Positions 1 to 7,190 of a DNA stretch of 9,636 bases are shown piece after piece. The notes under the pieces were generated by a model. The model had not been told where the DNA came from, made no database searches, and worked only from the letters and a program-made list of their open reading frames with translations. The translations under genes and the position numbers were made by a program. Numbering within the stretch: position 1 is the first letter of the stretch; every line of letters begins with the position of its first letter. The stretch is taken from NCBI GenBank assembly GCA_025464795.1, contig JAODNB010000046.1:1-9636 (forward strand), read 5' to 3'. The stretch is from Frankiales bacterium. GTDB lineage: Bacteria; Actinomycetota; Actinomycetes; Mycobacteriales; SCTD01.

Positions 1-215
1 TGCATCTCAAGCGCTACGGGCAGCTGCTCCTGGCGTACCTCTGCCGCTTTGCGCCCGCGCACCGCGAGGTTGGCGTAGAGCAGCGACCCTTGAGCTGAGG
101 CGATGTGCTCGGCGAGCCGGTCCGCGAAGCCGCGGTAGCCGCCGTCGTCGTGCAGGTCCTCGAGCCCCTCGGTCGTGCTGTCCCCGATCGCGACGTAACT
201 GTCCCATCTCTGCAC
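1..215 (-). CDS. SGNH/GDSL-family hydrolase, N-terminal part (runs off left edge)
   Basis: The minus strand reads leftward from a GTG at 215 and is open to the window edge, giving 71 residues of the N-terminus. It shows the family block I, VAIGDSTTEG, with the candidate nucleophile Ser13 in GDS. It then has a GYRGFADRLAEH segment and a YANLAVRGR segment, a pattern typical of actinobacterial SGNH hydrolases (esterase/lipase-like, acting on ester bonds). The block with the catalytic Asp and His lies beyond the window. The start is uncertain: an in-frame TTG at 221 and a GTG further upstream are also possible, and no clear Shine-Dalgarno sequence is visible. No signal peptide precedes block I, so a cytoplasmic enzyme is likely. 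It is divergent from the secreted protein gene at 262, with only 46 bases between. Substrate cannot be inferred. Confidence 0.85.
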   Translation of the reverse strand, partial: MQRWDSYVAIGDSTTEGLEDLHDDGGYRGFADRLAEHIASAQGSLLYANLAVRGRKAAEVRQEQLPVALEM

Positions 216-261
216 GTCCAAGGTTCGTACGAGCGAGCCGTTCGGTTGGCACACTGGTGGT

Positions 262-1353
262 GTGATGAGGTCGACCGAGCTGCTGGTGGGGTGCACCGCA
301 CTCGCTGTTGCCCTGACCGGCGTCCTCACAGCGAGCGCCGCGCCCGAGCCCCGGCTCGTCGTCGAGCGACCCGCGGCTGCCGTCAGCACCCCCACGACGA
401 GGCCGACTCCGCCGGTTCCCGTCGTCGTGCAGAAGCCGGTGGTGAACAAGAAGAGGCCGACCCGCCCCGGGCCGCTGGCGGCCGCGCCTCCCCTCACCGG
501 CTGCCCGGTCAGGCGCCAGACCCCCGGTGGACCGGGTCGTCCGCTCGGGGCCCCGGCCGTCGCAGAGGCGGCCTTGCCCGCGCCGCTCCCGGTGGCGCGC
601 AAGGCAGCCAACCTCGAGGCAGTGAGGGGCAAGGGCCTGTGGGTCACCCCCTTCGGTGCGACCCCGGTCGATGTCGACGGTCTGATCGCGACGGCGCGCC
701 GAACCCACGTTCGCAGCCTCTGGATCCGCACGGGGGGCACCCGGCAGGGCTACTACGGCAACCGGTTCCTCAGCGCACTCGTGACGAAGGCGCACGCCCA
801 CGGGCTCGCTGTGGTCGCCTGGGACTTCCCTTTCCTGTCCGACCCGGTCGTCGATGCGCGGCGCGCACACGCTGCCCTCGCCGCAGGTGTCGATGCGTTC
901 TCCCCGGATCTGGAGACCGCCGCTGAGGGAACGCACGTCAGCGCGCGACGCATTGCCTTCTACCTGTCGATGGTCCGCGCGTACGCCGGCGAGCGGCCCG
1001 TCGTGGCGACCGTCCCGAGACCGAGCGACCTGCGGCTGAGCTACCCGTACAAGGCGTTCGTGCCGTACGCCGACGTCTTCGCGCCGATGGTCTACTGGTC
1101 GTGCAACGAGCCCGGGGCGCTGGTGCAGCAGTCGCTGCAGCGGCTGCGCCGGTACCTCCCGGTCGCTCCGGTCGGGCAGGGCTACGACATGGGTCCCGAG
1201 GGGGGCCGGCGCGGCACTCCGAGCCGCGCCGAGACCCTGCGGTTCCTGGACGCCGCCCGTCGTGGCGGCAGCGTCGGCGCGAGCCTGTGGACCGTCGAGG
1301 AAGCGGGGCCCGCACAGCTGCGGGCGCTGGCGGACTACGCCTGGCCGTCATGA
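262..1353 (+). CDS. Secreted protein with Pro-rich linker and probable TIM-barrel glycoside-hydrolase-like domain
   Basis: This 363-residue protein is of unknown function. Residues 1-26 look like a Sec signal peptide: Arg3, a hydrophobic core about 7-24, and an ASA cleavage motif before Ala27. Residues 27-110 are rich in Pro, Ala, Val and Arg and probably form a wall-spanning linker. From about residue 120 the sequence becomes regular, with GKGLWVTPFG at 123-132, an SLWIRTGG strand, GLAVVAWDF, FSPDLET at 213-219 and FAPMVYW near 273-279. Alternating beta-strands and helices and these short motifs resemble TIM-barrel glycoside hydrolases. Asp216 and Glu218 are candidate acidic residues, but this is inference from pattern and no family was confirmed. 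The GTG at 262 is followed directly by ATG at 265. A GGTGG at 256-260 suits the ATG slightly better, so the protein may be one residue shorter. An epimerase gene follows after 13 bases and may be co-transcribed. Confidence 0.8.
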   Translation: MMRSTELLVGCTALAVALTGVLTASAAPEPRLVVERPAAAVSTPTTRPTPPVPVVVQKPVVNKKRPTRPGPLAAAPPLTGCPVRRQTPGGPGRPLGAPAVAEAALPAPLPVARKAANLEAVRGKGLWVTPFGATPVDVDGLIATARRTHVRSLWIRTGGTRQGYYGNRFLSALVTKAHAHGLAVVAWDFPFLSDPVVDARRAHAALAAGVDAFSPDLETAAEGTHVSARRIAFYLSMVRAYAGERPVVATVPRPSDLRLSYPYKAFVPYADVFAPMVYWSCNEPGALVQQSLQRLRRYLPVAPVGQGYDMGPEGGRRGTPSRAETLRFLDAARRGGSVGASLWTVEEAGPAQLRALADYAWPS

Positions 1354-1366
1354 TCCTGGGCCAGAC

Positions 1367-2284
1367 GTGACGGTCCATCCCTCCGGGCAGCAGTTCCCCC
1401 TCCGGCACGGCACGACCGAGGCCGTCATCACCGAGGTCGGCGCGGGCATTCGGACCTTCCGCGTCGGCGACGTGGAGGTGCTCGACGGCTTCGAGGCCGA
1501 CGAGATGTGCAGCGGCGGTCGCGGCCAGACCCTGCTGCCGTGGGCGAACCGGGTCGCTGACGGCCAGTACTCCTGGCAGGGCAAGGACTACCAGCTCCCG
1601 CTGAGCGAACCGCTTCACCACAACGCGATCCACGGCCTCACCCGCTGGGCGAGCTGGGAGCTGATCGACCTTCGGGTCGACCGGGCGACGCTCCGTCACC
1701 TGCTGCACCCCCAGCCAGGGTGGCCCTTCCCGTTGCTGTGCGAGATCGCGTACGTCGTGGGTGAGGGCAGCCTCTCGGTCACGACGACCGTCACGAACCT
1801 CGGCGCTCGAGACTGCCCGATCTCGGCAGGCGCGCACCCCTACCTGTCTGCAGGTGGTGGGCTGGTCGACGAGTGCGTCCTCGAGGTCCCGGGCGACACC
1901 CTGATCCCGGTGGATGCTCGGGGGCTACCGACTGAGCAGCGGCCGGTCGCGGGCAGCGAGGACTTCCGGGTGCCGCGCAGGATCGGCGACCAGGTGATCG
2001 ACGTGGGGTACGGCGGTCTGCGGCGCGGCGCGGACGGTCGCACCGTGGCCCGCCTGGCCCGGCCGGACGGCGTGGTCCTGAACCTGTGGGCGGGACCGGG
2101 CTACCGCTACCTGCAGGTGTTCACCGGAGACACCCTGCCTGCTGACCGCCGGCGCCGTGGAGTTGCCCTCGAGCCGATGACCTCACCGGCGAACGCGCTC
2201 GCCTCCGGTGTCGACCTCGATCGGCTCTCGCCGGGCCAGGCGCTGTCCCTGACCTGGGGTGTCAGCCTCGTCCCGGAGCCCTGA
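1367..2284 (+). CDS. Aldose 1-epimerase (mutarotase) family protein
   Basis: This 305-residue cytoplasmic enzyme of the aldose 1-epimerase family (COG2017) would interconvert alpha and beta anomers of a free sugar. The sugar cannot be told. Family landmarks are in order: GRGQTLLPWANRVADG with Asn61-Arg62, NAIHG with His89, SAGAHPYL with the probable catalytic acid His157, and VALEPMTSP with the probable catalytic base Glu269. Length fits the family (about 290-350). The frame stays open upstream to 1262, but that extension would overlap the preceding gene by about 90 bases and does not look like the family. The GTG at 1367 places the N-terminus where the family normally begins, though no clear Shine-Dalgarno sequence is seen. 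It lies 13 bases after the secreted TIM-barrel protein gene, so the two may form an operon. A role in handling sugars released outside the cell is possible but unproven. Confidence 0.93.
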   Translation: MTVHPSGQQFPLRHGTTEAVITEVGAGIRTFRVGDVEVLDGFEADEMCSGGRGQTLLPWANRVADGQYSWQGKDYQLPLSEPLHHNAIHGLTRWASWELIDLRVDRATLRHLLHPQPGWPFPLLCEIAYVVGEGSLSVTTTVTNLGARDCPISAGAHPYLSAGGGLVDECVLEVPGDTLIPVDARGLPTEQRPVAGSEDFRVPRRIGDQVIDVGYGGLRRGADGRTVARLARPDGVVLNLWAGPGYRYLQVFTGDTLPADRRRRGVALEPMTSPANALASGVDLDRLSPGQALSLTWGVSLVPEP

Positions 2285-2386
2285 CCGAGGTCGCTAATCG
2301 GGCTCAACGTAGTCACACCGGACTATTGGCGACAGACACGGTTCGTTGCAGCATCGGATCACCCCCCACCGCTACCCGAGGCAGCT
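2285..2386 (+). promoter_or_regulatory. Only sizeable intergenic gap; likely promoter region of the signalling cassette
   Basis: These 102 bases separate the epimerase stop from the ATG of the cyclic-di-GMP enzyme and are the natural place for the cassette promoter. I cannot identify a convincing -35/-10 pair: TTGGCG at 2326-2331 has only a poor partner 17 bases downstream. A short perfect inverted repeat, TAGTC-N6-GACTA, lies at 2310-2325 and could be an operator, but a 5-base arm is close to chance. GAGG at 2379-2382 is a plausible ribosome binding site for the ATG at 2387. The label is inferred mainly from position. Confidence 0.35.
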
Positions 2387-4927
2387 ATGACGTCACGCAC
2401 TGTGCAAGCAGTGTCACTCAACGGCTCCACTGCCTCCGGCGTGATCCTGCTGGTCGAGGACGACCCCGACCACGCCTTCCTGGTCCGCCGGCGCCTGCGG
2501 GAGCAGCTGCTGCCCGACCTCGACGTCCAGGTCCTCGGGACCCTGGCAGCCGCCACCGCCCGCTTGCGCGTGGGGGACGTGCGCTGCGTCGTGCTCGACC
2601 TCTCCCTCCCGGACGCCAAGGGCCTCGAGGCCGTCCAGCGGCTCCGGGCTGCCGATCCCACGATCCCGATCGTCGTCCTCACCGGGATGGACAGCGACGA
2701 GCTGGGCCGGCAGGCGCTTCAGCTCGGCGCGCAGGACTACCTGGTGAAGGGCCAGCACGGCCCCGAGGCCGTCGGCCGCTCGGTGGTGTTCGCGTTCGAG
2801 CGGGCGAAGCGGCAGGCGGCGGAGCAGAGCCAGGCGGTCTTCGCGAACCGCCTGCAGCTCGTCCTGGAGGCCTCGGCCGAAGGCATCTGCATGCTCGACC
2901 AGGACGGTCGGCTGAGCCTGGTGAACCGGGCTGCCGCAGACCTGCTCGGCGCGAGTCCGGAGCTGCTCGTCGGTCGGCTCCTGCACGACTTCCACCGCTG
3001 CCCGCCGGCCTGCGCGCTCGAGCCCCAGCTCCGCTCGGCCCAACGTCATGAGCTGGGCGAGCAGCAGCTCAGCTCGCTGCTCGGACAGGTCCGGGTCGTG
3101 GAGGTCCGCGTCGCGGCCCTCGGGGACCCGGGCATCCCCGGCGGCTCGGTGGTGAACCTCACCGACGTCACCGAGCGCCGGCTCGCGCAGGACGCGCTCG
3201 CGGAGCGAGAGGCCCAGCTCGTCGACGCTCAGCGGCTCGCGCACCTCGGGAGCTGGGAGTGGGACGTCACCGCGGACGAGGTCCAGTGGTCGGACGAGAT
3301 GCACGCGGTCACCGGCCTCCTCGCGGTCCCGCCCTCTGCGGAGGCTTTCGAGCTGTACGCCGACCTCGTACCCGCACCGGACCGCGAGGAGCTGTCGCTG
3401 CTGTTCTCGGGGTGGACCGCCAGCCGCGAGCCCGTGGTGCTCGTGCACCGACTGGTGCGCCCCGACGGGCAGCTGCGGTGGCTGCAGTGCCGAGCCAGCG
3501 TCAGCGATGCCACCGAGGGGCTGCGCGTCGTCGGCACCGTGCAGGACATCACCGAGCAGAAGGTCGCCGAGGACGCGCTCGCGCACCAGGCTCTGCACGA
3601 CGCCCTGACCGGTCTTCCGAACCGGGCGCTGCTGCTCGACCGGCTCGACCGCGCGCTCGCCAACACCCGCCGCGCCTCGGTGGCCGTCGTGTTCATGGAC
3701 CTCGACCGGTTCAAGTGGGTCAACGACAGCATGAGCCACGCCGCCGGGGACCAGCTCCTCATCGCCGTGGCGGGTCGCCTCAGAGCAGTGCTCCGACCGA
3801 CGGACACCCTGGCCCGGCTCGGCGGGGACGAGTTCGTGCTGGTGTGCGAGCAGGTCACCTGCGAGGACCAGCTCTTCGAGATCGTCGACCGGCTCGCCCG
3901 ACAGCTGGAGGCTCCCTTCGCGGTCGAGGGCCAGGAGCTCCCCGTCACGACGAGCATGGGTGTGGCCCTGGCCGGCGCCGGGGACTCGGTCGACGCGGAG
4001 TCACTGATCCGCGACGCGGACACGGCGATGTACCGCGCGAAGGAGAACGGCCGCGCCCGCTACGAGATCTTCGACGAGGCCATGCGCGACCGCGCCACAC
4101 GTCGTCTGGAGGTGCAGCACGACCTGCGCCTCGCCCTCGTCAACGAGGAGATCTCGGCGTGGTACCAGCCCGTCCTGGACCTGCGGAGCGGGCGCGTCAT
4201 CGGATGCGAGGCGCTGGCGCGTTGGCTGCACCCCCAGAAGGGGCTGCTCATGCCGGACCTGTTCATCCCCTACGCCGAGGAGTCTGGAGCGATCGTCGCG
4301 CTGGGCGAGGCCGTACTCGTCCAGGCCTGCCACCAGACCGCCGCGTGGAACCGGCGTCGACCGGCGGACCAGCCGCTCACCGTGGCGGTCAACGTCAGCG
4401 CGCGCCAGCTGAGCTCGCCGCACCTCGTCCAGACCGTCACCTCGGCGCTGCGCGACAGCGGCCTCGCCCCTGAGCTGCTCTGCCTGGAGGTGACGGAGTC
4501 GGTCGTCATGGAGGACGTCGGGGTCAGCGGGGCGGTCCTCGGGCAGCTGCGCGAAGCCGGCATCCGCACCGCAGTGGATGACTTCGGCACGGGGTACTCG
4601 TCCCTGGCCTACCTGCTCAGCCTTCCCGTGGACGTGCTGAAGATCGACCGCTCCTTCGTCCGCGTGCTCGACGTCGCCGACGGGCCGGGCGTCGCGATCG
4701 TCCGGGCCATCGCTGCCCTGGCCGACGCGCTGGGGCTCGGCGTGCTGGCTGAAGGCGTCGAGACATCGGCTCAGCTCGAGCAGCTCCAGTCGCTGGGTGT
4801 GCAGCACGGACAGGGGTTCCTGTGGGGCGAGGCGGTGCCGCCCGAGGAAGCGACCTGGGCGGAGCTCGTCCCCGCTCCCCAGGTGGTCATCCCTGCGGCC
4901 CGGCAGTCGGAGGTGCCCGTCCGATGA
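2387..4927 (+). CDS. Response regulator with REC-PAS-PAS-GGDEF-EAL (cyclic-di-GMP synthase/phosphodiesterase)
   Basis: This 846-residue soluble protein has five domains. The receiver (about 18-135) has acidic pocket Asp25/Asp26, phosphoacceptor Asp71 in VVLDLSLPD, Thr99 and Lys121. PAS1 spans about 151-265 and ends in LTDVTERR. PAS2 spans about 281-395, starts LGSWEWDV and ends in DITEQK. The GGDEF domain (about 400-562) has DALTGLPNR, MDLDRFKWVND and an intact GGDEF at 479-483. A product-inhibition site RPTD (470-473) sits five residues before it. The EAL domain (about 575-825) keeps every expected catalytic position I can check: Glu608 of EAL, Asn669, Glu701, Glu704, Asp731-Asp732, Lys752, Glu789 and Gln809. 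Both synthesis of cyclic-di-GMP from GTP and its hydrolysis to pGpG are therefore possible. Phosphorylation of the receiver, or signals at the PAS domains, would set the balance. Its stop overlaps the kinase start by 4 bases, which suggests the kinase is its partner. Which activity dominates cannot be read from sequence. Confidence 0.96.
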   Translation: MTSRTVQAVSLNGSTASGVILLVEDDPDHAFLVRRRLREQLLPDLDVQVLGTLAAATARLRVGDVRCVVLDLSLPDAKGLEAVQRLRAADPTIPIVVLTGMDSDELGRQALQLGAQDYLVKGQHGPEAVGRSVVFAFERAKRQAAEQSQAVFANRLQLVLEASAEGICMLDQDGRLSLVNRAAADLLGASPELLVGRLLHDFHRCPPACALEPQLRSAQRHELGEQQLSSLLGQVRVVEVRVAALGDPGIPGGSVVNLTDVTERRLAQDALAEREAQLVDAQRLAHLGSWEWDVTADEVQWSDEMHAVTGLLAVPPSAEAFELYADLVPAPDREELSLLFSGWTASREPVVLVHRLVRPDGQLRWLQCRASVSDATEGLRVVGTVQDITEQKVAEDALAHQALHDALTGLPNRALLLDRLDRALANTRRASVAVVFMDLDRFKWVNDSMSHAAGDQLLIAVAGRLRAVLRPTDTLARLGGDEFVLVCEQVTCEDQLFEIVDRLARQLEAPFAVEGQELPVTTSMGVALAGAGDSVDAESLIRDADTAMYRAKENGRARYEIFDEAMRDRATRRLEVQHDLRLALVNEEISAWYQPVLDLRSGRVIGCEALARWLHPQKGLLMPDLFIPYAEESGAIVALGEAVLVQACHQTAAWNRRRPADQPLTVAVNVSARQLSSPHLVQTVTSALRDSGLAPELLCLEVTESVVMEDVGVSGAVLGQLREAGIRTAVDDFGTGYSSLAYLLSLPVDVLKIDRSFVRVLDVADGPGVAIVRAIAALADALGLGVLAEGVETSAQLEQLQSLGVQHGQGFLWGEAVPPEEATWAELVPAPQVVIPAARQSEVPVR
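4909..4914 (+). promoter_or_regulatory. Ribosome binding site for the histidine kinase
   Basis: GGAGGT lies 9 bases before the ATG at 4924, inside the end of the preceding gene. It decides that start over upstream in-frame codons such as 4822, which would add 34 residues overlapping the EAL protein and push the membrane domain away from the N-terminus. Confidence 0.75.
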
Positions 4928-6747
4928 GCGACCTGCACCCCGGCTACCTCTACGTGGCGCAAGGGCTCGAGGCTGTTGTCCTCATCGCGGCCGTGGTCTC
5001 GCTCACTCGCCGCTACCGACGGGCCCGCAGTGCGGCGACGGGCACAGCCCTCTCGATGTTCTCGATCCTGCTGCTCATCATCGCTGTCGGGCAGCTGCAG
5101 GTCACCGATGACGGGTCCTTCGCCCGACACGCATACTCGGTGGTGCTCATCAGCGTCCTGCTGCTGGTGCCCTACCTCCTCGTCCGGTTCGCTCATGCTC
5201 TTCGAGCAGTCAGCGATCGGTGGCACCGCGCTGCGGTGCTGCTCACGGTCGCCCAGATCGGGTGGACGCTCGCCCTGCCGACGTTCCCCCGGCCGGGCGA
5301 GCCGCAGTCGGGGCAGTTCCAGGCGTACGTCGTGGTGGTCATCGTCAGCTGGGGCGTGCTCTCGCTGCTCAGCGCCCTCGGGCTCTGGCGCGCAGGGCGC
5401 AACCAGCCCTCGGTCGTACGCCACCGGATGAGCTCGCTCGGAGCAGGAGCCGTGGTCGTCGCCGCCGCACTTGTCTCGGGCGGCGGATCGAGCAGCAGCG
5501 AGTCCACTGCCCAGGTCGTGAGCACCGTCATCGGTGTCGTCGGCATCTGCCTCCTCGTGCTCGCCTTCGTCGTCCCTGACTGGCTGCGGACCGCCTGGCG
5601 CGCCTCCGACCTGGTCGAGCTGGCGACCGTCGAGCGTGGGCTGATGACCGCCGTGACGGTCGAGGACCTCGCGCAGAACATCGTGCCTGCGATGCGACAG
5701 CTGTTCGGCGCCAGCGGTGCTGCGCTGATCGCCTCCTCCGGTGGTGCCCTGTCCAGCGAGGGAATGGCGGACGAGGACGTCGCCGCGCTGCACGCTGAGC
5801 TCGTGCAGCGCGACGAGACCCTGGTCGTGGTGGACGCGTCCGCGTTCGCCTGCAAGCTCGACGACGGCTGGCTGGTCGTGCGTGCCGGGACCTTCGCTCC
5901 GGTCTTCGGCTCCGCGGAGCTCGCGCTGCTCGATCGCGTCGGGACCTTCGTCGACCTGGCCCTGCAGCGGTGCCGGCTGTTCGAGCAGGAGGCCCGCAGC
6001 CGCAGCGCTGCCGAGGCAGCGAACGCGGAGCTGCAGACCATCGTCTACAGCGTGTCGCACGACCTGCGCAACCCGATCATCTCGGTGCTGGGCTACCTCG
6101 ACGTGCTCGCGCAGGAGCACAGCGGCGAGCTGCAGGGCGACGGCCAGCACTACCTCGACCGCATCTCCGTGAACGCGCTCTACATGCAGAGCCTCATCCA
6201 CGACCTGCTCGAGCTCTCGCGCATCGGTCGCAGCGAGCCCGCGTCCCAAGCCGTGCACGTCGGAGCCCTTGCCGAGTCGGTCATCACGGAGGTAGGGGCG
6301 CAGCACCCCGCCTGCGTCCTGCACCAGGAGGGCGCCTTCCCGGTCGTGTGGGTCAGCGAGCTCCGTGCCCGCCAGCTGCTCACGAACCTCATCGACAACG
6401 CAGCCAAGCACGCCCAGGGCAACGCCCGCGTCGACGTGCGGGCCGAAGCCCTCCCGAACGGCGGGGCACTCCTGCTCGTCATCGACAACGGCAGAGGCAT
6501 CGAGCCGCACCACCGCGAGAAGGCCTTCGAGGTCTTCGAACGCCTTGACGCAGCGCGCAGCGACATCCCCGGCACCGGGATGGGGCTGCCCATCTGCAAG
6601 CGGATCGTCGAGTCCCTCGGCGGCACGATCACGCTCGAGGGACCGCCTCCCAGCTCCCCCACCGGCACCACCGTCCGGATCGTGCTGCCCCCGTCCGTCG
6701 TGCTGTCCTGGGCGGAGCCTGTTCCCCAGAAGGAGAGGGTCTCGTGA
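4924..6747 (+). CDS. Seven-helix membrane sensor histidine kinase
   Basis: This is a 607-residue kinase. Seven hydrophobic segments lie at about 10-27, 41-58, 71-92, 102-119, 133-154, 171-186 and 196-218. Basic clusters fall in alternate loops (RRYRRAR at 29-35, the 89-102 loop, 156-168, and RTAWR after helix 7), which puts the N-terminus outside and the C-terminus in the cytoplasm. Outer loops are short, so there is no extracellular sensor domain. Residues 228-350 look like a degenerate GAF-type region, followed by a helical linker. The HisKA domain carries the phosphorylated His379 in SVSHDLRNP. The ATPase domain has the N box around Asn488-Asn492, DNGRGI at 521-526, the F-box FEVFERL region and GTGMGL at 550-555, so the kinase core looks complete. 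It overlaps the upstream gene by ATGA and the downstream regulator by GTGA, making both likely phosphotransfer partners. The membrane domain resembles the general 7TM histidine kinase type, but I cannot confirm the family or name the stimulus. Confidence 0.94.
   Translation: MSDLHPGYLYVAQGLEAVVLIAAVVSLTRRYRRARSAATGTALSMFSILLLIIAVGQLQVTDDGSFARHAYSVVLISVLLLVPYLLVRFAHALRAVSDRWHRAAVLLTVAQIGWTLALPTFPRPGEPQSGQFQAYVVVVIVSWGVLSLLSALGLWRAGRNQPSVVRHRMSSLGAGAVVVAAALVSGGGSSSSESTAQVVSTVIGVVGICLLVLAFVVPDWLRTAWRASDLVELATVERGLMTAVTVEDLAQNIVPAMRQLFGASGAALIASSGGALSSEGMADEDVAALHAELVQRDETLVVVDASAFACKLDDGWLVVRAGTFAPVFGSAELALLDRVGTFVDLALQRCRLFEQEARSRSAAEAANAELQTIVYSVSHDLRNPIISVLGYLDVLAQEHSGELQGDGQHYLDRISVNALYMQSLIHDLLELSRIGRSEPASQAVHVGALAESVITEVGAQHPACVLHQEGAFPVVWVSELRARQLLTNLIDNAAKHAQGNARVDVRAEALPNGGALLLVIDNGRGIEPHHREKAFEVFERLDAARSDIPGTGMGLPICKRIVESLGGTITLEGPPPSSPTGTTVRIVLPPSVVLSWAEPVPQKERVS
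6730..6735 (+). promoter_or_regulatory. Ribosome binding site for the single-domain response regulator
   Basis: AAGGAG within a purine-rich stretch lies 8 bases before the GTG at 6744. It supports that GTG as the start and the 4-base overlap with the kinase stop. Confidence 0.75.
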
Positions 6748-7190
6748 CTCCCACCAAGCCCCGCGCCCGCATCCTGCTCGCCGAGGACAACGAGGACCAC
6801 GCCTTCTTCACGGCGAGGGCCTTCCAGGACGTGCACGGCGACGGCATCGACATGACCACCGTCACCGACGGTGAGCAGCTGCTGGACTTCCTGCACCAGC
6901 GGGGAGAGTTCGTCGACGCGCCTCGTCCGCACCTGGTCGTGCTCGACCTCCGGATGCCCAAGAAGGGCGGCCTCGACGTGCTCGAGGAGATGAGCGAGGA
7001 CACCACCCTGGCGCGCATCCCGGTCGTCGTCCTCAGCTCCTCCGACCGGCCAGAGGACATCAGTGCCAGCTACGCCGGTGGGGCCAACTCCTACGTCACC
7101 AAGCCGGCGGCCCTGGCCGGGCTCCGCGAGGGCGTCGGGCAGCTCGCGCGCTACTGGATGGACGTCGCGACCCTGCCCGAGCCCGCCTGA
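6744..7190 (+). CDS. Single-domain response regulator, Rcp1-type
   Basis: This 148-residue protein consists of one receiver domain and no output domain. Visible receiver residues are the acidic pocket Glu14-Asp15 in AEDNEDHAF, phosphoacceptor Asp68 in VVLDLRMP, Ser98 in the Thr/Ser position and Lys120 before Pro121. The EDHAF opening, the long insert before the phosphoacceptor strand and the YW near the C-terminus fit the Rcp1-like regulators often paired with bacteriophytochrome-type kinases. It starts at GTG overlapping the kinase stop (GTGA), so kinase and regulator are probably translationally coupled. With no DNA-binding or enzymatic domain, it would act by binding a partner, as a phosphorelay intermediate, or as a phosphate sink for the kinase. 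Its N-terminal region resembles the receiver of the cyclic-di-GMP protein (EDDPDHAF versus EDNEDHAF), consistent with one kinase recognising both. Confidence 0.94.
   Translation: MTPTKPRARILLAEDNEDHAFFTARAFQDVHGDGIDMTTVTDGEQLLDFLHQRGEFVDAPRPHLVVLDLRMPKKGGLDVLEEMSEDTTLARIPVVVLSSSDRPEDISASYAGGANSYVTKPAALAGLREGVGQLARYWMDVATLPEPA

Noticed and set aside
283..294. LVGC lipobox near residue 11 of the secreted protein
   Set aside because: The Cys comes too early, before a full hydrophobic core, whereas the ASA site at 24-26 follows a proper core. A Sec-cleaved protein fits better than a lipoprotein.
7..936. A 309-codon minus-strand frame over the secreted protein gene
   Set aside because: No recognisable features. 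Over 1-215 the SGNH frame on the same strand is convincing, and over 262-936 the plus strand is.
2285..2310. Hairpin after the epimerase gene as a terminator
   Set aside because: The possible stem GAGGTCG/CGGGCTC has a mismatch and a wobble pair and no T tract. It is too weak to call.
2301..2330. Possible motility-type (FliA/WhiG) promoter before the cyclic-di-GMP gene
   Set aside because: TCAACG resembles the -35 half, but no CCGATA-like -10 lies at a suitable distance.
2414..3739. A 441-codon open frame on the minus strand opposite the cyclic-di-GMP gene
   Set aside because: No domain or credible start context is seen. The plus strand encodes clear REC, PAS and GGDEF domains over the same bases.
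3259..4473. A 404-codon open frame on the plus strand in another frame
   Set aside because: Its translation is almost all Arg, Gly, Ala and Pro, a frame-shift shadow of the GGDEF-EAL coding sequence.
4771..6513. A 580-codon open frame on the minus strand opposite the kinase gene
   Set aside because: It is rich in Asp, Glu, His, Arg and Gly with no recognisable domain, as expected from the complement of high-GC coding sequence. The plus strand encodes an unmistakable kinase.
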